Of a stretch of 64,000 bases of DNA, positions 7,495 through 16,417 are shown in pieces. The DNA comes from Shimia_B sp038528385 (GTDB lineage Bacteria > Pseudomonadota > Alphaproteobacteria > Rhodobacterales > Rhodobacteraceae), in contig JBCBET010000003.1 of NCBI GenBank assembly GCA_038528385.1, positions 372,001 through 436,000 of the forward strand, written 5' to 3'. The notes under the pieces are model-generated. The model ran no database searches. It saw only the letters and a program-made list of their open reading frames with translations, and was not told the origin of the DNA. The stretch's first letter is position 1. The number at the start of each line of letters is the position of its first letter. The position numbers and the translations under genes were made by a program.

Positions 7495-10400
7495 CCTCGA
7501 TCATAGCATCTACCGCGTCGTGATCGTGACGCTCGACCACCACGCAGCGGGCCCGGCGGCGCGCGCGCTGCCGGCGCTCGAGCGCGATTTCCCGGGGCTT
7601 CACGTGTCGGTCCATGCCGCCGCCACCTGGGCGGAGGATCCGGCGGCGCTCGAAGAGACGCGCCTCGCCGTGGCGTCCGCCGATATCATCGTCGCCAACC
7701 TCCTCTTCCTCGAGGAGCATGTGGAGGCCATCGCCGCCGACATCGCCGCGCGGCGGCCCGCGCTCGACGCGCTGGTGGGCGTGGTGGCCGACGAGAAGAT
7801 CGTGAACATGACGCGGATGGGCGATCTCGACATGTCGGCACCCTCCTCGGCGGCCATGGAGCTGCTCAAGAAGTTGCGCCCGAAGAAAGGGGCCAAGGCC
7901 TCCGGCGAGAGCCACATGCGTATGCTGCGGCGGCTGCCGAAGATCCTGAAATTCATCCCCGGCAAGGCGCAGGACCTGCGCGCGTACTTCCTTTCCATGC
8001 AGTACTGGCTGGGTGGGTCGGACGACAATGTCCGCGAGATGATCCGGTTTCTCGTGGATCGTTACTCGGGCCATCGGTTTGCCCCCGTGGCCGTGGCGGC
8101 GCCGGTGGATTACCCTGAAGTGGCGCTCTACCACCCCGACCTGCCGGGGCTCGGCATCACGACGGAGCTTGCCGACTTGCCGCCCGTGGAAGGCAAGGTG
8201 GCCACGGTGGGGCTGCTCATGCTGCGCTCCTACGTGCTGGCCTCCGACACCGCGCATTACGCCGCCGTCATCCGCAGCTTCGAGGCGCGGGGCATGCGGG
8301 TGATCCCTGCCTTCGCGGGCGGGCTCGACGCGCGGCCAGCCATGGACGCCTATTTCGAGGGGATCGACACGCTCGTCTCCCTGACCGGGTTCAGCCTTGT
8401 GGGCGGGCCGGCCTACAACGACAGCGACGCCGCCGTCGCCGTGCTCAAGCGGCACGACGTGCCCTACGTGGCCGCCCACCCGCTGGAATTCCAGACGCTC
8501 GAGCAATGGGACGCCTCCCCCCAGGGCCTCGGCCCGGTGGAGACGACCATGCTCATCGCGCTGCCCGAGATCGACGGCGCCACCAATCCCACCGTCTTTG
8601 CCGGTCGGCACGATCCCGATCCCGCGCGGCCTCACGAGCGGGCCATGGCGGCCTGCAGCGAGCGGGTGACGGTGCTGACGGAGAAGGTCGCCCGCCTCGC
8701 CGCGCTACGCAGGAAGCGGAACGCCGAGAAGAAGGTGGGGATCGTGCTCTTCGGCTTCCCGCCCAATGCCGGGGCGGTGGGCACGGCGGCCTATCTCAGC
8801 GTCTTCGAGAGCCTCTACAACACGCTCCACCGGATGGCGGCGGAGGGCTATGACCTCACCCCGCCCGAGAGCGTGGAGGCGCTGCGCGACGCGGTGCTCA
8901 TGGGCAATGCCGCGATCCATGGCCAGGAGGCCAATGTCGCGGCCCATGTGAGCGCCGATCACATCGTGCGCCACACGCCACCGCTCGCCGAGATCGAGGC
9001 CGTCTGGGGCCCGGCCCCGGGCAAGGTGCAATCCGACGGGCGCGGCGTCTTCGTGCTGGGCGCGGAATTCGGGAATGTCTTCGTGGGCGTGCAGCCGGCC
9101 TTCGGCTACGAAGGCGATCCCATGCGGCTCCTTTTCGAGACGGGCTTTGCGCCGACGCACGCCTTCGCACAGTTCTATCTCTGGCTGCGGAACACGTTCG
9201 AGGCCGATGTGCTCCTGCATTTCGGGATGCATGGAGCGGCGGAGTTCATGCCGGGCAAGCAGGCCGGGCTCGGCGGGCGCGACTGGCCGGACCGGCTCGT
9301 GGGCGAGATGCCCAATGTCTACCTCTACGCGTCGAACAACCCCTCCGAGGCCACTCTGGCCAAGCGGCGCATGAATGCCGTCACCGTGACCCATGTCACC
9401 CCGCCACTGGCGACCTCCGGCCTCTACAAGGGGCTCGCGGAGCTCAAGGACTCGCTCACGCGGTGGCGCGCCATGGTCGACGGGTCCGCGCGCGACGACA
9501 TGGTGAGCCTCATCGCCGATCAAGCCGCGGCGGTGGACATGACGGGCGCGCCCGAGGACCTCTGGCTCGCTCTCCTTGAGACGCAGGACGCACTCATCCC
9601 CGACGGGCTTCACGTGCTGGGGCGGCGTCCGAGCGAGAGCGAACTGCAAGGCTATCTCGCCGTCATGGCCGACCAGATGCCCGAGGCGCTGAGCCGTGCC
9701 GCGGCGCATCTGAATGGCGACGCGGAGATGACGGGCCTCATGCGCGCCCTGTCGGGGCGCTTCATCGCGCCGGTGCCCGGTGGCGATCTCGTGCGCTCGG
9801 GCGAGGTGCTGCCCGCGGGCCGCAACATCCACGCCTTCGATCCCTTCCGGATGCCCACAGCCTATGCGCTCCGCGACGGGCAGGCACAGGCGGAGCTCCT
9901 GCTCGCCACGCAGGACGCGCTGCCGCGCTCGGTGGCGCTCGTGCTCTGGGGCTCCGACAACATCAAGAGCGATGGCGGCCCCATCGCCCAGGCGCTGGCG
10001 CTCATGGGTGCCAAGCCCCGCTTCGACAATTTCGGCCGACTTGCGGGCGCGGATCTCGTGCCGCTGGCAGAGCTCGGACGCCCGCGGATCGACGTGGTCA
10101 TGACGCTGTCGGGGATCTTTCGCGATCTCTTGCCGCTCCAGACGCGGATGCTGGCCGAGGCCGCGTGGAAATGTGCGTCAGCCGACGAGCCGCTCGGGCA
10201 GAACTTCCTGCGCGCCCACGCGCTCGACTATGCCGAGAAGACGGGCTGCGCGCTGGAAGAGGCCGCGCTGCGCGTCTTTTCCAATGCCGAGGGCGCCTAC
10301 GGCTCGAACGTCAACATGCTCGTGGATCAGGGGGGCTTCGACGACGAGGACGAGCTCGCCGATGCCTACCAGGCTCGGAAATCGTTCGCTTACGGCCGCG

Positions 10401-10990
10401 ACGGCAAGGCCCAGGCGCAAAAGGCGCTGCTCGAGGAGGCGCTCGCGGATGTGGACGTGGCCTACCAGAACCTCGAGAGCGTCGAGCTCGGCGTCACCAC
10501 GGTGGACCACTATTTCGACACGCTGGGCGGTATCGCCCGCGCGGTGAAGCGCGCCAAGGGCGGCGTGGAACCCGCCGTCATGATCGGGGATCAGACCACG
10601 GGGACGGCCAAGGTGCGGACGCTGCGCGACCAGGTGGCGCTCGAGACACGCACGCGCAGCCTCAACCCGAAATGGTTCGAAGGTATGCTGAAGCACGGCC
10701 ACGAGGGCGTGCGCCAGATCGAGGCGCAGGTGACGAACACGATGGGCTGGTCGGCCACGACCGGCCAGGTGGAGCCTTGGGTCTACGAGCGCATCTCGGA
10801 GACCTTCGTGCTCGACGACGCCATGCGCGACCGGCTCAGTCAGCTCAATCCGCAGGCCTCCATGCGCATGGCCCAGCGGCTGCTCGAGGCCTCCGACCGC
10901 GCCTATTGGCAACCGGATGCGGCGACGCTCGAGGCGCTGCAGGACGCCGCCGATGCTCTCGAAGACAGGCTCGAGGGGGTGGGGCCATGA
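7484..10990 (+). CDS. bchH: Magnesium chelatase subunit H
   Basis: Large porphyrin-binding subunit of Mg-chelatase, which with BchI and BchD (not in this window) inserts Mg into protoporphyrin IX using ATP. 1168 residues, normal for the family. CobN/Mg-chelatase architecture: N-terminal domain followed by a long C-terminal metal-chelatase domain, with recognisable blocks such as LLHFGMHGAAEFMPGKQ, VYLYASNNPSEATLAKRR and the C-terminal MGWSATTGQVEPWVYERI. The start overlaps the bchB end by eleven bases. It is followed by an about 115-base gap containing a repeat before bchL. Confidence 0.98.
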   Translation: MRDSLDHSIYRVVIVTLDHHAAGPAARALPALERDFPGLHVSVHAAATWAEDPAALEETRLAVASADIIVANLLFLEEHVEAIAADIAARRPALDALVGVVADEKIVNMTRMGDLDMSAPSSAAMELLKKLRPKKGAKASGESHMRMLRRLPKILKFIPGKAQDLRAYFLSMQYWLGGSDDNVREMIRFLVDRYSGHRFAPVAVAAPVDYPEVALYHPDLPGLGITTELADLPPVEGKVATVGLLMLRSYVLASDTAHYAAVIRSFEARGMRVIPAFAGGLDARPAMDAYFEGIDTLVSLTGFSLVGGPAYNDSDAAVAVLKRHDVPYVAAHPLEFQTLEQWDASPQGLGPVETTMLIALPEIDGATNPTVFAGRHDPDPARPHERAMAACSERVTVLTEKVARLAALRRKRNAEKKVGIVLFGFPPNAGAVGTAAYLSVFESLYNTLHRMAAEGYDLTPPESVEALRDAVLMGNAAIHGQEANVAAHVSADHIVRHTPPLAEIEAVWGPAPGKVQSDGRGVFVLGAEFGNVFVGVQPAFGYEGDPMRLLFETGFAPTHAFAQFYLWLRNTFEADVLLHFGMHGAAEFMPGKQAGLGGRDWPDRLVGEMPNVYLYASNNPSEATLAKRRMNAVTVTHVTPPLATSGLYKGLAELKDSLTRWRAMVDGSARDDMVSLIADQAAAVDMTGAPEDLWLALLETQDALIPDGLHVLGRRPSESELQGYLAVMADQMPEALSRAAAHLNGDAEMTGLMRALSGRFIAPVPGGDLVRSGEVLPAGRNIHAFDPFRMPTAYALRDGQAQAELLLATQDALPRSVALVLWGSDNIKSDGGPIAQALALMGAKPRFDNFGRLAGADLVPLAELGRPRIDVVMTLSGIFRDLLPLQTRMLAEAAWKCASADEPLGQNFLRAHALDYAEKTGCALEEAALRVFSNAEGAYGSNVNMLVDQGGFDDEDELADAYQARKSFAYGRDGKAQAQKALLEEALADVDVAYQNLESVELGVTTVDHYFDTLGGIARAVKRAKGGVEPAVMIGDQTTGTAKVRTLRDQVALETRTRSLNPKWFEGMLKHGHEGVRQIEAQVTNTMGWSATTGQVEPWVYERISETFVLDDAMRDRLSQLNPQASMRMAQRLLEASDRAYWQPDAATLEALQDAADALEDRLEGVGP

Positions 10991-11011
10991 CCGTCGATCG
11001 CACCCGTGGAT

Positions 11012-11071
11012 GGGCCCGGATCGGGGGGCCAGCCCCCCGGATCTCCCGAGGTATTTTTGGAAAAATGAAGG
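11012..11071 (+). repeat. Interspersed repeat, family 2, copy in bchH-bchL gap
   Basis: A GC hairpin GGGGGG/CCCCCC with CCAG loop (11023-11038), then CCCGAGGTATTT and GGAAAAATGAAG separated by TT. The second half matches 17911-17936 upstream of puhE at all but two of 26 positions. The hairpin is the reverse complement of the CTGG-loop stem in family 1. Confidence 0.7.
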
Positions 11072-11105
11072 ACGGGGTCCCGTGCCCTGTCATCGGAGGT
11101 GGCCA

Positions 11106-12131
11106 GTGAGCCCTTATGACGATCACAAGATGCCGCCCGCCGCGCGCGCCAATGCCCGCGAACAGCGCGGGCTCAAGGCGCGGGAGGCCGCGCCGGGCTC
11201 CGTTCTCGGCAAGGTCGGGGCAATGAAGCGTGCGGCCGGGCTTGCCACGCCGCCGGTGCTCGCGCGCGGGCAGGACGGCGAGGGCTCCGTCCAGGTGCAC
11301 CAGGACATGTCCACCGTCATCGAGGGGGCGAAGGTCTTTTCCGTCTACGGCAAGGGCGGGATCGGGAAATCGACGACGTCGTCGAACCTCAGCGCGGCGT
11401 TTTCCATGCTGGGCAAGCGCGTGCTGCAGATCGGCTGCGATCCGAAGCACGACTCGACCTTTACGCTGACCGGGCACCTCCAGCCCACCGTGATCGATAT
11501 CCTCAAGGACGTGGACTTCCACGCGGAAGAGTTACGCCCGGAGGATTTCGTCACCGAAGGCTTCAACGGCGTGATGTGCGTGGAGGCGGGCGGCCCGCCG
11601 GCGGGCACGGGCTGTGGCGGCTATGTCGTTGGACAGACGGTGAAGCTTCTTAAGCAGCATCGCCTGCTCGAGGAGACCGACGTCGTGCTCTTCGACGTGC
11701 TGGGCGACGTGGTCTGCGGCGGCTTTGCCGCCCCGCTCCAGCATGCCGACCGGGCGGTGATCGTGACTGCCAACGACTTTGACAGCATCTACGCCATGAA
11801 CCGCATCATTGCCGCGGTGCAGGCGAAATCGAAGAACTACGCCGTGCGGCTCGCGGGCTGCGTGGCCAACCGCTCCGAGACCACCGAGGAGGTGGACCGC
11901 TTCTGCGACACCGTGGGCTTCAAGCGCATCGCGCACATGCCCGCGGTGGACGCCATCCGCCGCTCGCGGCTCAAGAAGAAGACCCTCTTCGAGATGCCCG
12001 ACGAAGAAGACATCGTCCGCTGCCGGGCCGAATACATCCGCCTCGCGCAGTCGCTCTGGGACGGGACCGAGGCGCTCGCGCCCGCGCCGCTGCCGGACCG
12101 CGAGATCTTCGAACTGCTGGGGTTCGATTGA
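11106..12131 (+). CDS. bchL: Light-independent protochlorophyllide reductase ATP-binding subunit L
   Basis: NifH-like homodimeric ATPase that passes electrons to BchNB. The P-loop is YGKGGIGKSTTSSN; the two cluster ligands are in EAGGPPAGTGCGGYVVGQ and DVVCGGFAAPLQHADR. The GTG at 11106 is chosen because GGAGGT lies five bases upstream; it gives 341 residues, about 40 more than usual, with a basic, low-complexity N-terminal extension before the conserved DGEGSVQVH. Later in-frame ATGs (11130, 11223) have poorer ribosome sites but would give a more typical length. The stop overlaps the bchM start (TGATG). Confidence 0.96.
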   Translation: MSPYDDHKMPPAARANAREQRGLKAREAAPGSVLGKVGAMKRAAGLATPPVLARGQDGEGSVQVHQDMSTVIEGAKVFSVYGKGGIGKSTTSSNLSAAFSMLGKRVLQIGCDPKHDSTFTLTGHLQPTVIDILKDVDFHAEELRPEDFVTEGFNGVMCVEAGGPPAGTGCGGYVVGQTVKLLKQHRLLEETDVVLFDVLGDVVCGGFAAPLQHADRAVIVTANDFDSIYAMNRIIAAVQAKSKNYAVRLAGCVANRSETTEEVDRFCDTVGFKRIAHMPAVDAIRRSRLKKKTLFEMPDEEDIVRCRAEYIRLAQSLWDGTEALAPAPLPDREIFELLGFD

Positions 12132-12796
12132 TGGCCGTCGCCCGCACATACGAGACCACGCGCGCCCGCGTCGAAGACTATTTCGACCGCACCGCCACGG
12201 CCACGTGGGAGCGACTGACGTCGGATGCGCCGGTCTCCCGCGTGCGGGCCACGGTGCGCGCCGGGCGCGACGCCATGCGGGAGGTGATGCTTTCGCGCAT
12301 GGGCGATCTGAGCGGCATGCGCGTGCTCGATGCGGGCTGCGGGCCCGGCGTGGCGAGCCAGGCCCTCGCGGAGCGCGGGGCCGAGGTCACCGGCATCGAC
12401 ATCTCGCCCTCGCTCATCGACGTCGCGCGGGAGCGGCTACCGGCCCATTTGCGCGACCGCGTCCATTTCGAGGCGGGCGACATGCTCAGCCCGCGGGGCC
12501 AGTTCGACGCCGTCTTCGCGATGGATTCGCTCATCTACTACGATCTGCCGGACCTGCGCCGGGCGCTCGCGAGCTTTGCCAATACCGCGCCGCTCACGGT
12601 CTTCACGCTGGCGCCGCGCACCACATTCCTCATGGCATTCTGGTCCCTGGGGAAGCTCTTCCCGCGCGGGGATCGCAGCCCCGTCATGGTCCCCCAGGAC
12701 ACCGACCGCGTCGCGCGGCTCACGGGCTCGGCCGTCGTGCAGACGGTGCAGAGCGGCTTTTACACCTCCACCTGCATGGAGCGGCGCGATGGCTGA
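12131..12796 (+). CDS. bchM: Mg-protoporphyrin IX O-methyltransferase
   Basis: Transfers a methyl group from S-adenosylmethionine to the 13-propionate of Mg-protoporphyrin IX, producing the substrate of the AcsF cyclase. 221 residues from ATG 12131. The class I methyltransferase motif is VLDAGCGPGVASQALAERG (about residues 61-79), with GIDISPSLIDVARERLP as the acidic second strand; motif CMERRDG at the C terminus is typical. Overlaps the last base of bchL. A palindromic repeat region follows before lhaA. Confidence 0.96.
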   Translation: MAVARTYETTRARVEDYFDRTATATWERLTSDAPVSRVRATVRAGRDAMREVMLSRMGDLSGMRVLDAGCGPGVASQALAERGAEVTGIDISPSLIDVARERLPAHLRDRVHFEAGDMLSPRGQFDAVFAMDSLIYYDLPDLRRALASFANTAPLTVFTLAPRTTFLMAFWSLGKLFPRGDRSPVMVPQDTDRVARLTGSAVVQTVQSGFYTSTCMERRDG

Positions 12797-12820
12797 GCGG
12801 TCTGCCCTCCTCCCCATCGC

Positions 12821-12882
12821 GCCCCGGCCTCCGAGCCGGGGCCTTGCGTGGCTCGGGAGAGGTCCCGGATCAGGTCCGGGAC
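12821..12882. repeat. Double-palindrome intergenic repeat between bchM and lhaA
   Basis: Two perfect inverted repeats in tandem: GCCCCGGC/GCCGGGGC with a six-base loop (12821-12842) and GTCCCGGA/TCCGGGAC with a five-base loop (12862-12882). This resembles the PDLIRD-encoding palindromic repeats scattered in alphaproteobacterial genomes; that resemblance is from memory. No T-run follows. Confidence 0.65.
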
Positions 12883-12912
12883 GGGGGGCGCTGATGTCCA
12901 GGGAGGTGTCCC

Positions 12913-14352
12913 ATGGCTAGGGCGCGGCATCCTCTGACCCAGTTCACGATCGGCATGCTGCCGTTCTCGGATGCCGTCTCCGACGCGCTGCCGCTCCGGC
13001 AGCTGCTGCGCCTCTCGCTTTTCCAGGTGAGCGTGGGGATGGCGGCGGTGATGCTGCTCGGGACGCTCAACCGCGTGATGATCGTGGAGCTCGGCGTGGC
13101 CGCGTGGATCGTGGCCGTGATGATCGCGCTCCCGGTCGTCTCCGCGCCGTTCCGCGCGCTCCTCGGCTTCCGGTCCGACACCTACCGCTCCGCGATCGGC
13201 TGGAAGCGGATCCCCTTCCTCTGGTTCGGCTCGCTTTACCAGTTCGGCGGGCTCGCGATCATGCCTATGGCGCTCGTGATCCTCGGCGAGGGCAAGCAGG
13301 CCATCGGCCCCGAATGGGTGGGGGAGGCGGGCGCCGCGCTCGCGTTCCTGCTCACCGGGCTCGGCATGCATATGACCCAGACAGCCGGGTTGGCACTCGC
13401 CGCCGACCGCGCCACGGAAGACACACGGCCCCGCGTGGTGGCGCTCCTTTACGTGATGTTCCTCCTCGGGATGGCCGTCTCGGCGGTCATCGTGGGCTGG
13501 CTCCTGCGGGATTTCTCTGAGCTGCGCCTCGTGCAGGTGGTGCAGGGCGCGGCGGTGGTGACGCTGGTGCTCAACGTGATCGCCCTCTGGAAGCAGGAGC
13601 GCGTGACGCCCATGACCCGCGCGGAGCGGGAGGCCCCGCGCCCGAGCTTCCACGAAGCGTGGGGCGATTTCGCCAAGGGCGGGGCGGCGGGCCGGCTCCT
13701 CGTCGTGGTCTTCCTCGGCACCATGGCTTTCAACATGCAAGACGTCCTGCTCGAGCCCTATGGCGGCGAGATCCTGGGCCTCTCCGTCTCGGCGACCACG
13801 CTGCTGACGGCCCTGTGGGCCGCAGGCGCTCTGCTGGGCTTCGCACTGGCCGCGCACAAGCTGACACGCGGCCAGAGCCCCTACCGCATGGCGGGCTGGG
13901 CGCTTGTCGCAGGCCTTGTGGCCTTCTCCGCCGTCATCTTCGCCGCGCCGATGCAATCGGGCGTGCTCTTTTTCATCGGCGCGAGCCTCATCGGCTTCGG
14001 GGGCGGGCTCTTTGCCGTGGCCACGCTCACCGCTGCCATGACGATGCCCGCCGAGGGCTTCGCAGGCCGTGGCCTTGCGCTCGGCGCCTGGGGGGCCGCG
14101 CAGGCCACCGCGGCCGGGCTTTCCATCGCCATCGGGGGGACCGTCAGGGACCTCGTCAATTCCGCCTCCGCCACCGGCCTCTTCGGCCCGGCGCTGGCTG
14201 ATCCCGCAACCGGATACTCGGTCGTCTACCACACCGAGATCGGTCTGATGTTCGCAACATTGATCGCTCTGGGCCCGCTCGCGCGGTTCCAGCGCACGAA
14301 CCCGAACCCTGGGGACGGAAGGCCGCTCGGCCTTGCCGACTTCCCCACCTGA
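12913..14352 (+). CDS. lhaA: LhaA, light-harvesting 1 assembly protein of the PucC family
   Basis: About twelve hydrophobic segments over 479 residues place it in the BCH2/PucC branch of the major facilitator superfamily. Family members are required for normal LH1 (or LH2) assembly, possibly by handling bacteriochlorophyll. The conserved cytoplasmic loop reads RALLGFRSDTYRSAIGWKRIP, with LYQFGGLAIMPMALVIL following. Directly upstream of puhA, the standard place of lhaA. AGGGAGGT lies five bases before the ATG. A very long ORF on the opposite strand is a codon-bias shadow. Confidence 0.94.
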   Translation: MARARHPLTQFTIGMLPFSDAVSDALPLRQLLRLSLFQVSVGMAAVMLLGTLNRVMIVELGVAAWIVAVMIALPVVSAPFRALLGFRSDTYRSAIGWKRIPFLWFGSLYQFGGLAIMPMALVILGEGKQAIGPEWVGEAGAALAFLLTGLGMHMTQTAGLALAADRATEDTRPRVVALLYVMFLLGMAVSAVIVGWLLRDFSELRLVQVVQGAAVVTLVLNVIALWKQERVTPMTRAEREAPRPSFHEAWGDFAKGGAAGRLLVVVFLGTMAFNMQDVLLEPYGGEILGLSVSATTLLTALWAAGALLGFALAAHKLTRGQSPYRMAGWALVAGLVAFSAVIFAAPMQSGVLFFIGASLIGFGGGLFAVATLTAAMTMPAEGFAGRGLALGAWGAAQATAAGLSIAIGGTVRDLVNSASATGLFGPALADPATGYSVVYHTEIGLMFATLIALGPLARFQRTNPNPGDGRPLGLADFPT

Positions 14353-14370
14353 CCACGAAAGGAATACGCC

Positions 14371-15153
14371 ATGGTCGGTGTCGAATTTTGGGGAAACGTA
14401 GACCTTGCCTCGGTCGCCATCTGGTCGTTCTGGGGCTTCTTCGCGTTCCTGATCTACTACCTTCAGACGGAGAACATGCGGGAGGGCTACCCGCTGGAGA
14501 ACGACGAGGGCGAGCGCGCGGGCAACCAGGGCCCGTTCCCGGTGCCGTCGCCGAAAACCTTCCACCTGCCCCATGGGCGCGGTGACGTGACGGTGCCGTC
14601 CGAGGAGAACGAGGCCGCGCATCGCCGCGAGGATCTCGCGCTCGTCAAGATGGGCACGGCGCAGGGTTCGCCTTTCATGCCCACGGGCGATCCGATGAAG
14701 GATGGCGTGGGCCCGGCCTCCTGGACACCGCGCCGCGACGTGCCCGAGCTCGACGGCAAGGGGCACCCGAAGATCGTGCCCATGGCCACGCTCGATGCCT
14801 TCACCGTGTCCGCAGGGCGCGATCCGAGGGGTCTCATCGTGCAGGCGGGTGACGGCGAGCCCGTGGGCGTCGTCAGCGACATGTGGATCGACGAGCCCGA
14901 ACAGCTCGTGCGGTATCTCGAGATCGAGCTCACCGACCAGATCGGCGGCGGCAAGCGCCTCATCCCCATGACGCTCGCCGTCATCAAGCGCGACCGCGTG
15001 AAGGTGCAGTCGCTCTTCGAGGAGCACTTCGCGGGCATCCCCACGACCGCCTCGCCCACGCAGGTGACCTGCCTCGAGGAGGATAAGATCTCCGCCTACG
15101 TCGCCGGCGGCAAGCTCTACGCCTCCGAGGCCCGGCTCGAGCCGCAACTCTGA
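14371..15153 (+). CDS. puhA: Photosynthetic reaction centre H subunit
   Basis: 260 residues, the usual length. One N-terminal transmembrane helix (VAIWSFWGFFAFLIYYLQ, about residues 13-30) anchors a cytoplasmic PRC-barrel domain that caps the L/M core and shapes proton uptake to QB. The N-terminal MVGVEFWGNVDLASVAIWSF and ENMREGYPLE match H subunits. It is expressed with lhaA and the assembly genes; a strong stem-loop directly after its stop separates it from puhB. Confidence 0.97.
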   Translation: MVGVEFWGNVDLASVAIWSFWGFFAFLIYYLQTENMREGYPLENDEGERAGNQGPFPVPSPKTFHLPHGRGDVTVPSEENEAAHRREDLALVKMGTAQGSPFMPTGDPMKDGVGPASWTPRRDVPELDGKGHPKIVPMATLDAFTVSAGRDPRGLIVQAGDGEPVGVVSDMWIDEPEQLVRYLEIELTDQIGGGKRLIPMTLAVIKRDRVKVQSLFEEHFAGIPTTASPTQVTCLEEDKISAYVAGGKLYASEARLEPQL

Positions 15154-15158
15154 AAACA

Positions 15159-15192
15159 GGGCACACGAATTTCTTCGGAAATTCGTGTGCCC
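15159..15192 (+). promoter_or_regulatory. 15-bp hairpin with UUCG tetraloop between puhA and puhB
   Basis: Arms GGGCACACGAATTTC (15159-15173) and GAAATTCGTGTGCCC (15178-15192) are perfectly complementary around TTCG, giving a C(UUCG)G tetraloop in RNA. It begins five bases after the puhA stop codon and ends 24 bases before the puhB start. No T-run follows, so a transcript-stabilising or partial-attenuation role is more likely than full termination. Confidence 0.8.
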
Positions 15193-15216
15193 GGTCCGCA
15201 AACCAGGAGACCTGAC

Positions 15217-15894
15217 ATGGCCACATTGATCGAGAACGACGATGATTTCGCCTTCGACCACGCACCGGGCTTGCCCGAGGCGCTGCCGGAGGGGGAGGAG
15301 ATCCTCTGGCAGGGGCGCCCGCGCGTGGTGCCACTGGCGCGACAGTCGCTCTGGCTCGACTGGGTGATCGGCTATTTCGTGCTGATCACGCTCTGGCGCG
15401 TCGGGGCCTCCCTGGCTGACTTCACCGTGGCCGAGGCGCTCAGCCACGGTGTCCCCCTCGTCGCCCTCGGGGCCGCGGCCGTTCTGGTGATCCTCTTCAT
15501 CGCCTGGCTCCAGGTCCGCGGGACGATCTACACGCTCACCTCCCGCCGGGTGGTGATGCGCATCGGGGCCGCGCTGCCGATCACGCTCAACCTGCCTTAC
15601 CAGTGGGTGGAGAACGCGGGGCTCGAGACCCGCAAGGACGGCACCGGCACCATCGCGCTCCAACTAAAGGGTGAGAGCAAGGTCTCTTACCTGATGGCCT
15701 GGCCGCACCTGCGCCCCTGGCGCCTGGCCCGGCCGGAACCCGCCCTCCGCTGCATACCTGACGCCGCCAAAGTCGCTCAGATTCTGGCCACCGCAGCGGA
15801 GGCGCGGGTCTCCGACGCCTCATCCATCAAAGTCGCACCCGCCGCCGCAGCCCCGAGCGCGGCCCCGGGCGGTGCGGCGGTCCCAGCGGAGTGA
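15217..15894 (+). CDS. puhB: Reaction centre assembly protein PuhB
   Basis: 225 residues from ATG 15217 with AGGAGA eight bases upstream. It has a short cytoplasmic N-terminal segment, the motif EGEEILWQGRPRVVPLARQSL (a bacterial PH-domain-like opening), two hydrophobic helices around 52-75 and 84-107, then a beta-rich domain (TLTSRRVVMRIG, QLKGESKVSYLMAWPHLRPW). PuhB dimers assist reaction-centre assembly in Rhodobacter. Its Ala/Pro-rich C terminus overlaps the next coding region. Confidence 0.9.
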   Translation: MATLIENDDDFAFDHAPGLPEALPEGEEILWQGRPRVVPLARQSLWLDWVIGYFVLITLWRVGASLADFTVAEALSHGVPLVALGAAAVLVILFIAWLQVRGTIYTLTSRRVVMRIGAALPITLNLPYQWVENAGLETRKDGTGTIALQLKGESKVSYLMAWPHLRPWRLARPEPALRCIPDAAKVAQILATAAEARVSDASSIKVAPAAAAPSAAPGGAAVPAE

Positions 15895-15899
15895 AGCCC

Positions 15900-16391
15900 A
15901 TGACCGATTTCAATCACCACACCACGCTCGCCCAGGAACAGGCCAAGCTCGTGCGCCGCGACAAGGAGATGATCCCCCTCGTCCTCGTGCGCGCCATGTT
16001 CGGACTGGCCCTCGTCTCCGTGGCGCTCGTGGCCTTTGCCCGCCTCACCGACCGCCCGCTCGTGGGCCAGCCAACGCAGCCGCCCATCGTGTCGGAACGG
16101 ATTGTCTACCTGGAGCCCGGCGCCCATCGCGGCACCTATATCCTCACGGACGAGGCAGGCGCGCTACTGGTGGATTCCACCGTCTACAAGGCGGGTTTCC
16201 TCGGCGCCGTGGGCCAGGCCATCCAGCGCCGCCGCAAGATCACGCGCTCCGACACCTCCGCGCCGCTCACCCTCGTGCGCCGGGAAACCGGGCGCATCGA
16301 TATCGTCGATCCCACCTCGGATTTCTCCATCGAGCTTCACGGCTACGGGTCAGACAACATCGCACTCTTCGCCGGGCTTTTGCCCGAATAA
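15900..16391 (+). CDS. puhC: Photosynthetic complex assembly protein PuhC
   Basis: 163 residues with one transmembrane helix near the N terminus (LVLVRAMFGLALVSVALVAF) and a periplasmic domain. PuhC affects LH1 organisation around the reaction centre and PufX in Rhodobacter. ATG 15900 has GGAG nine bases upstream; GTG 15891, overlapping the puhB stop, is an alternative three codons longer. The conserved ETGRIDIVDPTSDFSIELHGYGSDN is typical of the C-terminal domain. Confidence 0.88.
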   Translation: MTDFNHHTTLAQEQAKLVRRDKEMIPLVLVRAMFGLALVSVALVAFARLTDRPLVGQPTQPPIVSERIVYLEPGAHRGTYILTDEAGALLVDSTVYKAGFLGAVGQAIQRRRKITRSDTSAPLTLVRRETGRIDIVDPTSDFSIELHGYGSDNIALFAGLLPE

Positions 16392-16417
16392 CCCGCTTTC
16401 CAAGAGGAGTTGGAACC

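Noticed and set aside
12760..15663. 967-codon open frame on the minus strand opposite lhaA and puhA
   Set aside because: High-GC codon bias opens the antisense frame. The translation is His/Arg/Gly-rich with no family motif, while the plus strand encodes recognised proteins.
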